A stretch of 64,000 bases of DNA from an uncultured Ectothiorhodospiraceae bacterium (GTDB lineage Bacteria; Pseudomonadota; Gammaproteobacteria; UBA6429; Thiohalophilaceae), in assembly GCA_947260005.1 (NCBI GenBank), contig CAMYOL010000077.1, positions 42,754 to 106,753 on the forward strand. Reading direction: 5' to 3'. Shown one piece after another: positions 45,527 through 55,465 of the stretch. Made by a program: the position numbers and the translations under genes. The notes beneath the pieces were generated by a model. That model saw nothing but the letters and a program-made list of their open reading frames with translations, did not search any database and had not been told where the DNA came from. Numbering within the stretch: position 1 is the stretch's first letter; each line of letters opens with the position of its first letter.

Positions 45527-46942
45527 TTATTCCTCTTTTATCTTGATAACCAGGAATATTGGCGACGCCCGGCGCTGTATTAATATTGGTAATGCCTTTC
45601 CTTCTGGCAGCTTTTTGACAATAGATCGGAACTGCTTAGCATCGGTAATATCAATACTGTTTAGTTTTAAAATAACATCTCCGCTTTTGATTCCAGCTTC
45701 ACGGGCCGGTCCTTTACTTACCTTCTGGACGTACACACCACCCTTTTGAATATTCAAATTATTTCGTTGTTCTTCGGTTAAGTCGTTTACTGTCGCACCA
45801 ATCCGATTGAGTTTAGCGGGTTGGTCTGGTTTGGTAACCGCTAATTCTTCTTCCGATGGTAATTCTTCGATAACAACATTGAGTGTCTTACTCTTTCCTT
45901 CACGGATGACTTTAACCTTAACTTTGCTGCCTGTTTTGGTCGATCCAACCGCAATGGGTAAATCCGATGAACGATTTATACTGACACCATTAAAATCGAC
46001 GACCACATCACCAACTTTGAAACCCGCTTTTGATGCAGGTGAGTCATCCAATATACGTAATACCACCGCTCCTTTTGGTTGTTTCATTCCAAAGGATTCT
46101 GCCAGTTCACGATTCACATCCTGAATTAAAATACCTAACCAACCGCGTGTAACTTTTCCTTTGTTTTTTAATTGCTCGACAACTTCAACAGCGACCTTCA
46201 TCGGTATCGCAAACGATAAACCCATAAACCCACCGGTACGGCTGTAAATCTGTGAATTTATACCGACGACTTCACCATCAAGATTAAATAGCGGCCCACC
46301 TGAATTTCCGGGATTAATCGCAACATCAGTTTGTATAAACGGAACATAATTTTCACTCGGCAAGTTACGCCCTATTGCACTCACAACACCGACTGATACA
46401 GAGTGATCAAATCCAAACGGTGAACCGATCGCCATAACCCATTCGCCTACTTTTAAATTTTCCGCGTCGGCCAACTTAACGGCTGGCAGATCATCCGCTT
46501 CAACTTTTAATAACGCGACATCACTGCGCGGATCAGAACCAATAATCTCAGCTTTAAATTCACGCCGATCATTAAGACGCACAATCACTTCCTCCGCATC
46601 TCGAATAACATGATTATTAGTAATTACGTAGCCTGATTCATCAATAATAAAACCTGAACCCAGTGACTGAGTATTAAAGTCTTCCGAAGGCGCTCCTTTC
46701 TCACCAAAAAACTTTTTAAATAATTCGCCCCATGGCGAATCTTCAGGGAAATCAGGAATCTCGACACCTGGCGGTAGGTTTCCATGCGTTTTAACCTTTT
46801 GCGTAGTACTAATATTCACTACGGCTGGACCAACCTGCTCAACCAATTCGGTGAAATTTGGTAAAGAAGCAGCATGCAATGTTTGTGTAAACAATACCGA
46901 TATAAAAATAACCATCAGCTTATTGTATTTAGTAAAAAACAT
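45527..46942 (-). CDS. degP: Periplasmic Do-family serine endoprotease DegP/MucD
   Basis: A 471-residue protease/chaperone with signal peptide (to about residue 25), trypsin-like domain and two PDZ domains (about 255-355 and 385-470). The catalytic triad is His111 (TNNHVI), Asp141 (SDVALLKV) and Ser214 (GNSGGPLFN). It degrades misfolded envelope proteins and belongs to the sigma-E response; its place after rseC matches mucD in Pseudomonas. Confidence 0.95.
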   Translation of the reverse strand: MFFTKYNKLMVIFISVLFTQTLHAASLPNFTELVEQVGPAVVNISTTQKVKTHGNLPPGVEIPDFPEDSPWGELFKKFFGEKGAPSEDFNTQSLGSGFIIDESGYVITNNHVIRDAEEVIVRLNDRREFKAEIIGSDPRSDVALLKVEADDLPAVKLADAENLKVGEWVMAIGSPFGFDHSVSVGVVSAIGRNLPSENYVPFIQTDVAINPGNSGGPLFNLDGEVVGINSQIYSRTGGFMGLSFAIPMKVAVEVVEQLKNKGKVTRGWLGILIQDVNRELAESFGMKQPKGAVVLRILDDSPASKAGFKVGDVVVDFNGVSINRSSDLPIAVGSTKTGSKVKVKVIREGKSKTLNVVIEELPSEEELAVTKPDQPAKLNRIGATVNDLTEEQRNNLNIQKGGVYVQKVSKGPAREAGIKSGDVILKLNSIDITDAKQFRSIVKKLPEGKALPILIQRRASPIFLVIKIKEE

Positions 46943-46979
46943 TATCTATCCTTTTACGATTCTATCGATTTCTAAGTTT

Positions 46980-47456
46980 CTAAGTTTCTAGAAGATCCAA
47001 TTCTGCTAAGGAAGCCTTACCAAGAATGACAGGTTGATATCGTTCATCATGAAGGCGGCGACTCATTATTTTTTTAATCAAAACAAAGGCAACTATTAAC
47101 CCCATTAAACCGCCAGCAATAATGGGTAATTGACCCATATTAAGATTAAGCAAAATATTAATTGCATGCAAAGCCAAGGCACCAAACAGAAGCGACATGA
47201 GTGGAAAGACATAAACGAGCAATGCACTTTTTAACATAACACTTTCACGCAAACCTATTCGCACGACATCGCCTGGTTCTGCTTTAATGGAATTTAATAC
47301 CGATACTTCTGAAAACTTATTGCCTAATACTTTGGCAAATGCATTCGTGCCACACGCAGTTTTTGCCTGGCAACCGCCACAAGTTGATTGACGTTGCACC
47401 CGAACCCGGGCTAGATCCTCAGAAACCTCTATGACGACGGCTGTTTGCTCTATCAT
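46980..47456 (-). CDS. rseC: RseC/MucC-family sigma-E regulator
   Basis: 158 residues with an N-terminal Cys cluster (CGGCQAKTACG), an OB-like region (EVSVLNSIKAEPGDVVRIGL) and two membrane helices at about 75-95 and 105-127. This is the RseC family, which modulates sigma-E and has been tied to SoxR reduction. It overlaps rseB by 4 bases. Confidence 0.92.
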   Translation of the reverse strand: MIEQTAVVIEVSEDLARVRVQRQSTCGGCQAKTACGTNAFAKVLGNKFSEVSVLNSIKAEPGDVVRIGLRESVMLKSALLVYVFPLMSLLFGALALHAINILLNLNMGQLPIIAGGLMGLIVAFVLIKKIMSRRLHDERYQPVILGKASLAELDLLET

Positions 47457-48418
47457 GGCGACTCGTACACCACAGACTCACTGATTAATTTAACCGTCGC
47501 GCTCGGCACTTCACCAACGGCAGTAACATAATAATCATTTAACAGTCTTCCATACGCATTCACTGCACCCATGCGTGATGAACCCACTAAGTTCGCGGTG
47601 CGTTTTTGAGAACGCTCTATGAATATTGATACAGAGGCCAATCCGTCACTAAAGACTAAATGTCTAACCAGTTTTTTATTCGGCATATTATGACTACGAT
47701 CCATATCACTGTTAAACCCTGCGGGTAACTTTTTAGCGACCCAACCCGATTCGGAATTCGCTTCTGATATTTCAGTCTGTTCTGCTTCATACCAGGTATA
47801 GGCATCACCAACCGTTCTTGGTTTTAATAAATCATCCGGAATTGACTCCATGAACTCAATTTGGGTAAACATAAATTGCTCTAGTAACTGGCCACGCTCA
47901 TCGACTAAATGTGTTTTTAATAACAGGCCGGTTTCATTATCTATCCATAAACGATGACCATAACGATAATGATCGGAGGGGGCGATGACTATTTTTTGTG
48001 AATTTCTGCCCGCTACCATCTCGGTTTTATCCAGCATAAAACGATACAGATCTTTAAGGTGAGCTATTTTCATTGGAAATTCGGGTGGAAACTGGTGCGC
48101 AGGACGGGCCTTTTCGACCACAACTGATTTACTGTCCGGTAAAATACAGGTCACCACACCATTCGATCGAATGATCTCTCGGCCAACATCGTCAAGCGAA
48201 ATCAAACGTTCATACTCACTATCTTCATTAGAAGCATGAATGATTTTCATCAGGCTAAGTTGTTTACCTTGTTGATAAACAAATTTTCCAGAATAATTCA
48301 GAGTATGAGCCGCTGCATGCATTTTTTGCAACCATGCTTCAACTGTCTTATTGTCAGCCGCAATAACTGCAGCCGGCATCAATAAAATGACCAGTACAGA
48401 AAAAAACTTATTTTTCAA
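47453..48418 (-). CDS. rseB: Sigma-E regulatory protein RseB/MucB
   Basis: A 321-residue periplasmic sensor with signal peptide (to about residue 20, ending VIAA). The N-terminal LolA-like domain starts with VEAWLQKMHAAAHTLNYSGKFVYQ, and the C-terminal domain ends with LNDYYVTAVGEVPSATVKLI. It binds RseA and shields it from DegS until stress. It overlaps rseA by 11 bases. Confidence 0.93.
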   Translation of the reverse strand: MKNKFFSVLVILLMPAAVIAADNKTVEAWLQKMHAAAHTLNYSGKFVYQQGKQLSLMKIIHASNEDSEYERLISLDDVGREIIRSNGVVTCILPDSKSVVVEKARPAHQFPPEFPMKIAHLKDLYRFMLDKTEMVAGRNSQKIVIAPSDHYRYGHRLWIDNETGLLLKTHLVDERGQLLEQFMFTQIEFMESIPDDLLKPRTVGDAYTWYEAEQTEISEANSESGWVAKKLPAGFNSDMDRSHNMPNKKLVRHLVFSDGLASVSIFIERSQKRTANLVGSSRMGAVNAYGRLLNDYYVTAVGEVPSATVKLISESVVYESP

Positions 48419-48953
48419 GCTTTGTGCCCGCCTTCACAACGACTCGTTCACCCCTGGCTGAACTCGCAATTCGAGTATAGGGCAATACACCTTTCATTCG
48501 ACTACTAGCAGAAAACTCATTGTGACTGACCAGGTAACCATTTAACTTGCGCTGCATGGCTGAGGTCATTTGAATGGGCTGATTGGTGATAGGTCCTACT
48601 GCGACGTTAGTTTGCGGATTGGTGGCTGGTGAAAAATCTCCAACGATTAATATGGCCGCCGCTGCGACCGTAGCGGCAACCGCCAGGCCAGAAACCTGCT
48701 TAACGACATTGTGTCTATTAAACCAGCTTTTAGGCGTAATAATCGTTGCCTCTTGATCAAGTGCGGCATGAACTCTTGACGAAACATCCCTGCTCTCGGG
48801 CATGTAATGATTATTTAAGACATCCGCAATCAGACGGTAACGTATCATCTTTGCTCGGGCATGCTCATTATTGCTAATCTCATCAATCAGAGCATCATCA
48901 TGTAATTCATTATCAATAAAAGCGGATAGCCTTTCGTTTATGTCATCATTCAT
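48408..48953 (-). CDS. rseA: Anti-sigma-E factor RseA/MucA
   Basis: 181 residues: an N-terminal sigma-binding domain (NERLSAFIDNELHDDALIDE), a membrane helix at about 92-110 (VAATVAAAAILIVG) and a periplasmic tail. It keeps sigma-E inactive at the membrane until cleaved by proteolysis. It follows rpoE by 44 bases in the standard rpoE-rseABC order. Confidence 0.92.
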   Translation of the reverse strand: MNDDINERLSAFIDNELHDDALIDEISNNEHARAKMIRYRLIADVLNNHYMPESRDVSSRVHAALDQEATIITPKSWFNRHNVVKQVSGLAVAATVAAAAILIVGDFSPATNPQTNVAVGPITNQPIQMTSAMQRKLNGYLVSHNEFSASSRMKGVLPYTRIASSARGERVVVKAGTKLEK

Positions 48954-48997
48954 AGTGCACCTCTCTTGATACTGTTATCCAGTATCGCTTACGTCTC

Positions 48998-49582
48998 TCA
49001 ATTTTTTTCACTGATAAGTGGTTCTAATTTTTTATCTATCGCCTCACGTGCGCGAAAGATCCTCGAACGTACCGTACCAATTGGACATTCCATTGTTTCG
49101 GCAATTTCTTCATAACTCATATCTTCTAATTCACGTAATGTTATAGCGGTCCGCAAATCAGCCGGTAAAGCTTCTATTGCTGAAAAAATAACCTGTTGAA
49201 TCTCATCTCTTAACAACTCACTCTCCGGACTGCTATTATCTTTCAGCGCCGATGGCCCTTCGTAATATTCGGCTTCAGAGGCCTCTATATCATCGGTTGG
49301 TGGGCGTCGTCCCTGAGCAACAATATGGTTTTTTGCTGTATTAATCGCAATCCGATAAAGCCAGGTATAAAAAGCACTATCGCCACGAAAATTAGGTAGC
49401 GCTCGATAAGCTTTGATGAAGGCCTCTTGCGCCAAATCCAACGCCTCTACCGGGTCACGCATGTAACGAGTAATCACTTTGACTATCCGGGATTGATACT
49501 TGATCACCAATATATCAAAGGCTTTTTTATCCCCGTTTTGCACCCGCTCAACGAGAATTTGATCGTTATTGCGCTCACTCAT
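48998..49582 (-). CDS. rpoE: RNA polymerase sigma-E factor (AlgU)
   Basis: A 194-residue ECF sigma factor with region 2 (YMRDPVEALDLAQEAFIKAYRAL, promoter melting) and region 4 (LRELEDMSYEEIAETMECPIGTVRSRIFRAR). It controls the envelope stress response with RseABC and DegP encoded next to it. It is divergent from nadB, as is usual in gammaproteobacteria. Confidence 0.95.
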   Translation of the reverse strand: MSERNNDQILVERVQNGDKKAFDILVIKYQSRIVKVITRYMRDPVEALDLAQEAFIKAYRALPNFRGDSAFYTWLYRIAINTAKNHIVAQGRRPPTDDIEASEAEYYEGPSALKDNSSPESELLRDEIQQVIFSAIEALPADLRTAITLRELEDMSYEEIAETMECPIGTVRSRIFRAREAIDKKLEPLISEKN

Positions 49583-49631
49583 CTAGCAGTCAGCCTCTTT
49601 TGGATAAGGATCCTCAAGCGAGGCCGTCTGT

Positions 49632-49670
49632 GTCATACTGTTATGACAAACAGCTTGAGTTAGAGTTCGC
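49632..49670 (-). promoter_or_regulatory. Candidate sigma-E promoter and dyad upstream of rpoE
   Basis: On the minus strand GCGAACTC (49670-49663) resembles a sigma-E -35 box and, after 16 bases, TCATAA (49646-49641) could be the -10. The -10 lies inside a dyad TGTCATAACAGTATGACA (49631-49648) whose arms match perfectly. Autoregulation by sigma-E is known in relatives; the assignment here is by pattern only. Confidence 0.4.
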
Positions 49671-49817
49671 AAGTTAATAGATTTTTTGCTTAAATTTATA
49701 AGTAACAAGCTGAATTCCAGGTATTAGTTAGTTCCGTTATTGTAAAACATATGCAAAATGTTAAAACACCTTTAAATGACTGCATTTAAGCTTAAATGCC
49801 ATTTTTGGACCCGATAG

Positions 49818-51461
49818 ATGTCAGAAACACGCATAAAGACAGATATACTATTAATTGGTGGCGGCGCTGCGGGATTGAGTCTCGCCCTACGCCTGGCCGA
49901 CCATCATTCTATCGCATTGATTTCTAAAGGTAAATTGCAAGATAGCAGTAGTTTCTATGCTCAGGGTGGCATCGCGGCCGTCATCGACGAAAATGACAGT
50001 ATCGAAGCCCATATTTCAGACACCCTTAATGCCGGGGCCGGGCTCTGTGATGAGCAGGTAGTTGAATTTACCGTAGAACGTGGTAAACAAAATATCGATT
50101 GGTTGATTGAGCGTGGTGTCCCATTTACCCGTCAGGTTGCCGATCATCCCGCTAGTGGTTTTCATCTCACCCGTGAAGGTGGCCATAGTCAACGTCGAAT
50201 CATTCATGCCGCCGATGCCACCGGACGAGCCTTAACCACCACGTTGGCCAATCAGGCCAAAGCCCACCCTAATATCCATATTTATGAACAACACAATGCA
50301 GTTGATCTGATCACCGCGGCAAAATTCGGCTATAACGAAAACCGTTGCCTCGGCGCATATGTGTTGGACCGCGAGACGGATTCGGTAAATGTCTTTTTGG
50401 CCAACCAAACGGTATTAGCCACCGGCGGTGCGAGTAAGGTATACCTATATACTAGCAACCCGGATACGGCGACCGGTGACGGTATTGCCATGGCCTGGCG
50501 AGCCGGTTGCCGGGTAGCAAATATGGAATTCAATCAATTCCATCCGACCTGTCTGTTCCATCCACAAGCGAAAGCGTTTTTATTAACCGAAGCCTTACGC
50601 GGTGAAGGTGCCATTCTCAAGTTACCTGATGGCGCTACCTTTATGAAAAAGTTTGATGAACGTGCTGAATTGGCGCCACGTGATGTCGTCGCCCGTGCCA
50701 TCGATCATGAAATGAAACGTTTAGGGAGTGAACATGTATTGTTGGACATTAGTCATAAACCTTCTAAATTTATTCGCACTCACTTCCCAACCGTATATAA
50801 CCGCTGTCTGGAATTTGGCTATGACATTACCAAGCAGGCTATACCGGTCGTACCTGCAGCGCATTACACCTGCGGCGGCGTGATGACTGATTTAAATGGT
50901 TGTACCGATCTACCGGGCTTATATGCCATTGGCGAGGTCGCCTTTACGGGTTTACATGGCGCAAACCGAATGGCCAGTAATTCACTGCTTGAATGTTTTG
51001 TCTTCGCGGAATCAGCCAGTGAACATATTAACTCACATCATGATGACTATTTATTTAATGCCAAAATTCCCGACTGGGATGAATCGCGAGTCACTGATTC
51101 CGATGAAGAAGTGGTGGTCACCCATAACTGGCATGAACTTCGTCAATTTATGTGGGATTATGTTGGTATTGTACGAACAAATAAACGCATGCAACGCGCT
51201 CGAAGTCGCGTGAATTTGTTATTACACGAGATAGATGAGTATTACGGTAACTTTAAGGTTAGTAGCGATTTATTAGAATTACGAAACCTGGCGGTTGCCG
51301 CCAGCTTAATTATAGAGTCGGCTATGCAACGAAAAGAAAGTCGCGGCTTGCATTATACTCTGGACTATCCAGAGGTTGATATTGATCATCCCCCACAAAA
51401 CACGATTTTAACGCCACAAAAACATCACCTAGAGTCCGTTGAGTTCGCTAAAACATCTTGA
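49818..51461 (+). CDS. nadB: L-aspartate oxidase
   Basis: A 547-residue FAD enzyme that makes iminoaspartate for NAD synthesis. The FAD start [68 protein letters not shown] and [13 protein letters not shown] are all family blocks. It is divergent from rpoE, and its end overlaps the end of ygfX. Confidence 0.95.
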   Translation: MSETRIKTDILLIGGGAAGLSLALRLADHHSIALISKGKLQDSSSFYAQGGIAAVIDENDSIEAHISDTLNAGAGLCDEQVVEFTVERGKQNIDWLIERGVPFTRQVADHPASGFHLTREGGHSQRRIIHAADATGRALTTTLANQAKAHPNIHIYEQHNAVDLITAAKFGYNENRCLGAYVLDRETDSVNVFLANQTVLATGGASKVYLYTSNPDTATGDGIAMAWRAGCRVANMEFNQFHPTCLFHPQAKAFLLTEALRGEGAILKLPDGATFMKKFDERAELAPRDVVARAIDHEMKRLGSEHVLLDISHKPSKFIRTHFPTVYNRCLEFGYDITKQAIPVVPAAHYTCGGVMTDLNGCTDLPGLYAIGEVAFTGLHGANRMASNSLLECFVFAESASEHINSHHDDYLFNAKIPDWDESRVTDSDEEVVVTHNWHELRQFMWDYVGIVRTNKRMQRARSRVNLLLHEIDEYYGNFKVSSDLLELRNLAVAASLIIESAMQRKESRGLHYTLDYPEVDIDHPPQNTILTPQKHHLESVEFAKTS

Positions 51462-51895
51462 GTTGGATTTGTTAAATACTTCAGGCGGACAAGCAAACGT
51501 CGGTATAGTTGTTTAGTACATTGATCCGCACCAATAAAAATAGATTGTCGTTTTTTACCCTGTTGCAATGTCACGATGACAAACCAGTTAGTAATGATGG
51601 CACCACGTTGACAAACCCAAACCACTTCTCTACCACTTACACTCTCAATCCAGTTATGAGACTCTCGCCAACGAAAATTTCTCTGTTGATTTTTACGCTT
51701 ATTTTTATCAGTCAGAGTAAAAACCAGGCTGGTTAAAATAAAAAAATACAATGCAATTTTAAATTCTAAATCAATACCCAAGGGCAACGAAACAGCAAGT
51801 ATCGCCAGCGCATGCGCAGCAAGCCGGATAAGAAAAAGCGTTCGGGAAGGTTTAATTGTTAGGTGTAACGGCGTATCGAATCCGTTCGATAACAT
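51425..51895 (-). CDS. ygfX: YgfX/CptA-like membrane protein
   Basis: 156 residues with two N-terminal membrane helices (about 20-40 and 44-62) and a basic cytosolic tail ([11 protein letters not shown]). Its place directly after sdhE, overlapping it by 44 bases, fits YgfX, described in E. coli as affecting cytoskeletal proteins or membrane physiology. The sequence is weakly conserved, so the call leans on context. It overlaps nadB tail-to-tail by 37 bases. Confidence 0.75.
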   Translation of the reverse strand: MLSNGFDTPLHLTIKPSRTLFLIRLAAHALAILAVSLPLGIDLEFKIALYFFILTSLVFTLTDKNKRKNQQRNFRWRESHNWIESVSGREVVWVCQRGAIITNWFVIVTLQQGKKRQSIFIGADQCTKQLYRRLLVRLKYLTNPTQDVLANSTDSR

Positions 51896-52127
51896 GACTG
51901 ATATCCTTATCTATCGGTTTGGCATTACCAAAAAAATAATCAAATAATAACTGGTCAGGGAAATTCAATACTTGTTTAAATATTATTTTTTGATGTCCAT
52001 CTAATTGCAGGTAATGATGCTCGACAAAATCACCTAGCAGTGCATCCAGTTCCAACATACCACGTCTGCATTGCCAGCGTAAACGGGGTAATTCATTTTC
52101 ATTCTCCAGTTCGGTGCCTGACGACAT
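51852..52127 (-). CDS. sdhE: FAD assembly factor SdhE
   Basis: 91 residues with the hallmark RRGMLELD (an RGxxE variant) followed by LLGDFVEHHYLQL and LLDFPDQ-like LNFPDQLLFDYFFG. SdhE flavinylates SdhA. It lies right after sdhB, with no spare bases, and before ygfX. Confidence 0.92.
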   Translation of the reverse strand: MSSGTELENENELPRLRWQCRRGMLELDALLGDFVEHHYLQLDGHQKIIFKQVLNFPDQLLFDYFFGNAKPIDKDISHVIERIRYAVTPNN

Positions 52128-52823
52128 TCAGACCATTTCCTTGATCATCATTTTTTTGATTTTGTGTATCGCTTCAGTTGGATTCAATCCTTTCGGGCAG
52201 ACATTGACACAGTTCATAATGGTATGACAGCGAAACATTCGATAAGGACCATCAAGTTCCTGTAGCCGTTCATCCGTAGCTTGATCACGACTATCCGCTA
52301 AAAACCGATAGGCCTGCAATAATGCAGCCGGACCACGAAATTTATCCGGATTCCACCAAAACGAAGGGCATGAGGTCGTACAACACCCACACAGAATGCA
52401 CTCATATAAACCATCTAATTTATCGCGCTGCTCGGGAGTTTGGTGCAACTCAACTTCTGGCATGGGGTCAGTCACCGTCAGATAAGGTTTGACAGCCCGG
52501 TAGTGGTGAAAAAACTGGGTCATATCCACCACCAAATCACGAACAATTGGCATACCGGGGACGGAACGTACAATAATCGGTTCTTTTAAATCTGAAACAG
52601 GTGTCAAACACCCTAAGCCATTTGTCCCATTAATATTAAGCGCATCGGAACCACAGACACCTTCCCCACATGAATGTCGAAATGTTAAGGATTCATCCTT
52701 CGCTTTTAATTCAAGTAAAGCATCGCGTAACATCATACCGGGCGTAACGTTCTCGAGCACATAATCCTGCAGATAAGGCTTTTTATCTTTATCTGGATCA
52801 AACCGCTGTATTTTAAAACGCAT
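52128..52823 (-). CDS. sdhB: Succinate dehydrogenase iron-sulfur subunit
   Basis: 231 residues holding three Fe-S clusters: the plant-ferredoxin type in SCGEGVCGSDA with a later Cys in NGLGC, then CILCGCCTTSCPS and CHTIMNCVNVCPKG. It transfers electrons from SdhA to the quinone site. It is 57 bases downstream of sdhA in the sdhCDAB operon. Confidence 0.96.
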   Translation of the reverse strand: MRFKIQRFDPDKDKKPYLQDYVLENVTPGMMLRDALLELKAKDESLTFRHSCGEGVCGSDALNINGTNGLGCLTPVSDLKEPIIVRSVPGMPIVRDLVVDMTQFFHHYRAVKPYLTVTDPMPEVELHQTPEQRDKLDGLYECILCGCCTTSCPSFWWNPDKFRGPAALLQAYRFLADSRDQATDERLQELDGPYRMFRCHTIMNCVNVCPKGLNPTEAIHKIKKMMIKEMV

Positions 52824-52880
52824 ATTAATCTTCTTTATTTAACCGTTATCGTTAACTATCGTATAAATTAAGCAAGAGCT

Positions 52881-54641
52881 TTAATAAACCCGTTCTTTCG
52901 GTGGAAAGGTGTCCACGGTCATGGCTTTCAAGCGAACCGGCTTATACTCAATTCTGTTATTTTCTTTATAGTACAGACTGTGTTTGAGCCAGTGCGCATC
53001 ATTTCTATCCGGATAATCAATTCTAGAATGTGCTCCACGACTTTCTGTGCGCGCCGCAGCGGATGACACCGTTGCCAATGCAAGATCGACCAAATTTTCT
53101 AATTCCAGGGCTTCAATACGTGCGGTGTTAAAAATCTTGCTGTGATCTTGCAATCTTACATCCGCCATGCGTTGTTCCAATTCCATAATTTTTTTCACAC
53201 CTTCGTCCAGAACATCCTGAGTTCGAAACACACCGCAATATTTTTCCATCGTAGTTTGTACTTCATCTTTCATCTTCGCGACGGATTCACCTTTGCCTTT
53301 TTTATCCCAGCGAGCAAGACGCTGCATAGCCATATCGATACCATCCGAAACCAGCGGCCGGTGATAGCGATTATCTTTCAGATAATCAATAATATGATTG
53401 CCAGCCGCCCGACCAAAGACAACAATATCAAGCAAGGAGTTTCCACCCAATCGGTTCGCACCATGTACTGACACACAGGCACACTCACCCACTGCATATA
53501 ATCCTTGCACCGATTCTTCACCTTGTTCTACCGGGACGACAACTTGTCCATAGCGATCCGTTGGAATACCACCCATGGTGTAATGCGCGGTCGGAAAAAC
53601 CGGTATTGCTTGTTCGGCTGGATCGAAACCTAAAAAAGTTTGTACCATTGCACTGATGCCTGGTAAACGTTTGCTTAATACTTCTTTGCCTAAATGATCC
53701 AGTTTTAACATCACGTGATCGGCATTTTCACCACAGCCACGACCTTCACGAACTTCTGTCGAGATCGCACGGCTAACCACATCACGGCTAGCCAGATCTT
53801 TAGCATGAGGCGCATAACGCTCCATAAAACGTTCACCATCTTTGTTAACTAAAAACCCACCCTCACCTCGAGCGCCTTCCGTTATTAACATTCCACGCCC
53901 TGCAATACCGGTTGGATGGAATTGAAAAAACTCCATATCTTCCAGAGGAATCCCTGCGCGCAAAGCCATACCCAATCCGTCTCCGGTATTAATGTGGGCA
54001 TTGGTGTTGGTTCTAAATAACTGGCCAACACCACCCGTTGCTAATAAGGTCGTCTTCGCTTCAATGATTAATGGCTCACCCGTTTCAATCTCCAGCACAA
54101 GCGCACCTAAAATCATGCCATCTTCTGCACGAATTAAATCAATCGCAAAAAATTCATCAAAAAAATGGGTCTTAGCTCGTATGTTTTGTTGATACAGACT
54201 GTGCAAAATAGCATGACCGGTTCTGTCTGCGGCGGCACAGGTTCTTGCCGCCTGATCGCCACCAAAATTCTGGCTTTGCCCACCAAATGGACGTTGATAA
54301 ATTTTGCCATTGTCTAAACGCGAAAAGGGAACACCCTGATGCTCAAGCTCATAAACTAAATGTGATGCAGCACGACACATGTATTCAATTGCATCTTGAT
54401 CACCTAAATAATCACTGCCCTTGACCGTATCGAACATATGCCAATGCCAGTTATCCGGGCTAACGTTTGCAAGCGCCGCATTCATGCCACCTTGAGCCGC
54501 GACCGTATGTGAGCGTGTCGGAAATACTTTAGATACCACGGCCACTTTTGCATCAGCTTGCGATAATTGAAGTGCGGAACGTAAACCACCTCCCCCTGCG
54601 CCAATTACAAGTACATCAAACTTGCGTTGCGCAATATTCAT
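52881..54641 (-). CDS. sdhA: Succinate dehydrogenase flavoprotein subunit
   Basis: 586 residues. The FAD site VIGAGGGGLRSALQL is followed by the flavin-linked His45 in RSHTVAAQGG; the substrate region has HPTGIAGRGML, HYTMGGIPTD and HGANRLGGNSLLD. It oxidises succinate in the TCA cycle and needs SdhE, which is encoded in the same operon. It overlaps sdhD by 4 bases. Confidence 0.96.
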   Translation of the reverse strand: MNIAQRKFDVLVIGAGGGGLRSALQLSQADAKVAVVSKVFPTRSHTVAAQGGMNAALANVSPDNWHWHMFDTVKGSDYLGDQDAIEYMCRAASHLVYELEHQGVPFSRLDNGKIYQRPFGGQSQNFGGDQAARTCAAADRTGHAILHSLYQQNIRAKTHFFDEFFAIDLIRAEDGMILGALVLEIETGEPLIIEAKTTLLATGGVGQLFRTNTNAHINTGDGLGMALRAGIPLEDMEFFQFHPTGIAGRGMLITEGARGEGGFLVNKDGERFMERYAPHAKDLASRDVVSRAISTEVREGRGCGENADHVMLKLDHLGKEVLSKRLPGISAMVQTFLGFDPAEQAIPVFPTAHYTMGGIPTDRYGQVVVPVEQGEESVQGLYAVGECACVSVHGANRLGGNSLLDIVVFGRAAGNHIIDYLKDNRYHRPLVSDGIDMAMQRLARWDKKGKGESVAKMKDEVQTTMEKYCGVFRTQDVLDEGVKKIMELEQRMADVRLQDHSKIFNTARIEALELENLVDLALATVSSAAARTESRGAHSRIDYPDRNDAHWLKHSLYYKENNRIEYKPVRLKAMTVDTFPPKERVY

Positions 54642-54991
54642 AAATTCACCACATTAAATAAAATCATACTCACCCATGCTGCTAATACTGCCAAACTAAA
54701 CGTCATCCCTACCCATAAGAAAAAACGTAAATACGCAACAGGAACATAATCGATCAAGATGTCACGAATACCGACCCAGGCGTGATACAAAATTGAATAA
54801 AAGAAAACGGCCGTTGCTATATTTGAAATAGGGTGGGTAAACAACGCACGCCATGACTCAAAATCCTGTACGGATGACAGGCTGATATAAATACCAAAAA
54901 ATATTCCATAGAGCAGTAAATAGACGGCCGTCAATCGTTGCAACAACCAGGTTCGCATCCCTTGCGCGCGCCAACTCATAACCAGATACAA
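54638..54991 (-). CDS. sdhD: Succinate dehydrogenase membrane anchor SdhD
   Basis: 117 residues with three membrane helices (about 15-35, 57-75 and 90-112). The motif HAWVGIRDILIDYV in the second helix is the haem/quinone region. A start at codon 5 (MSWRAQGMRTW) is also possible. It overlaps sdhC by 16 bases and sdhA by 4. Confidence 0.92.
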   Translation of the reverse strand: MYLVMSWRAQGMRTWLLQRLTAVYLLLYGIFFGIYISLSSVQDFESWRALFTHPISNIATAVFFYSILYHAWVGIRDILIDYVPVAYLRFFLWVGMTFSLAVLAAWVSMILFNVVNL

Positions 54992-55359
54992 CTCCCAACA
55001 ACGAGAAAAATGATGACACCTAAAATATTAACTAACCACGAGGCTATTTTTGATGCGGATAGAGAGGTTCCGATTTCAATCTCATGCAGTAAAAACCGAA
55101 CCCCTGCTAACAAATGATGTCCTAATGCCCAGGCCAACACGGTAAATAATAATTTATAAGGCACCGTTTTTAGATCAACTAATAAAGCATTAAAACTCGT
55201 TGCGTCTTTGACAGATAGACTAAAGCCATAAATAAAAACAGGGATGGCAAGAAAAAGCAAAGCACCGGATACTCGATGCGCAAATGAATTAACCCCTGTC
55301 ACCGGCAGGTGTATTCGCAACAAGTTGAGGAATTTAGGTCTTTTTTGCTTTGTTATCAT
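54976..55359 (-). CDS. sdhC: Succinate dehydrogenase cytochrome b556 subunit SdhC
   Basis: 127 residues from the ATG of MITKQKRPKFLNLLRIHLP, the usual SdhC beginning; an in-frame ATG at 55446 would add 29 residues of atypical sequence. Conserved SFAHRVSGALLFL and the haem-ligand helix GHHLLAGVRFLLHEIE are present with three helices. First gene of the sdhCDAB operon, divergent from ygfZ. Confidence 0.9.
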   Translation of the reverse strand: MITKQKRPKFLNLLRIHLPVTGVNSFAHRVSGALLFLAIPVFIYGFSLSVKDATSFNALLVDLKTVPYKLLFTVLAWALGHHLLAGVRFLLHEIEIGTSLSASKIASWLVNILGVIIFLVVGSCIWL

Positions 55360-55465
55360 TGCCTTAAGTGTAGTTTCAATTGCATCATACGTCCAATTGA
55401 ATACTGTTACCAAAATCAGTACCCTTTCATTCCTTATTGCATCCATTTAAATCGTAGGAAATAAC

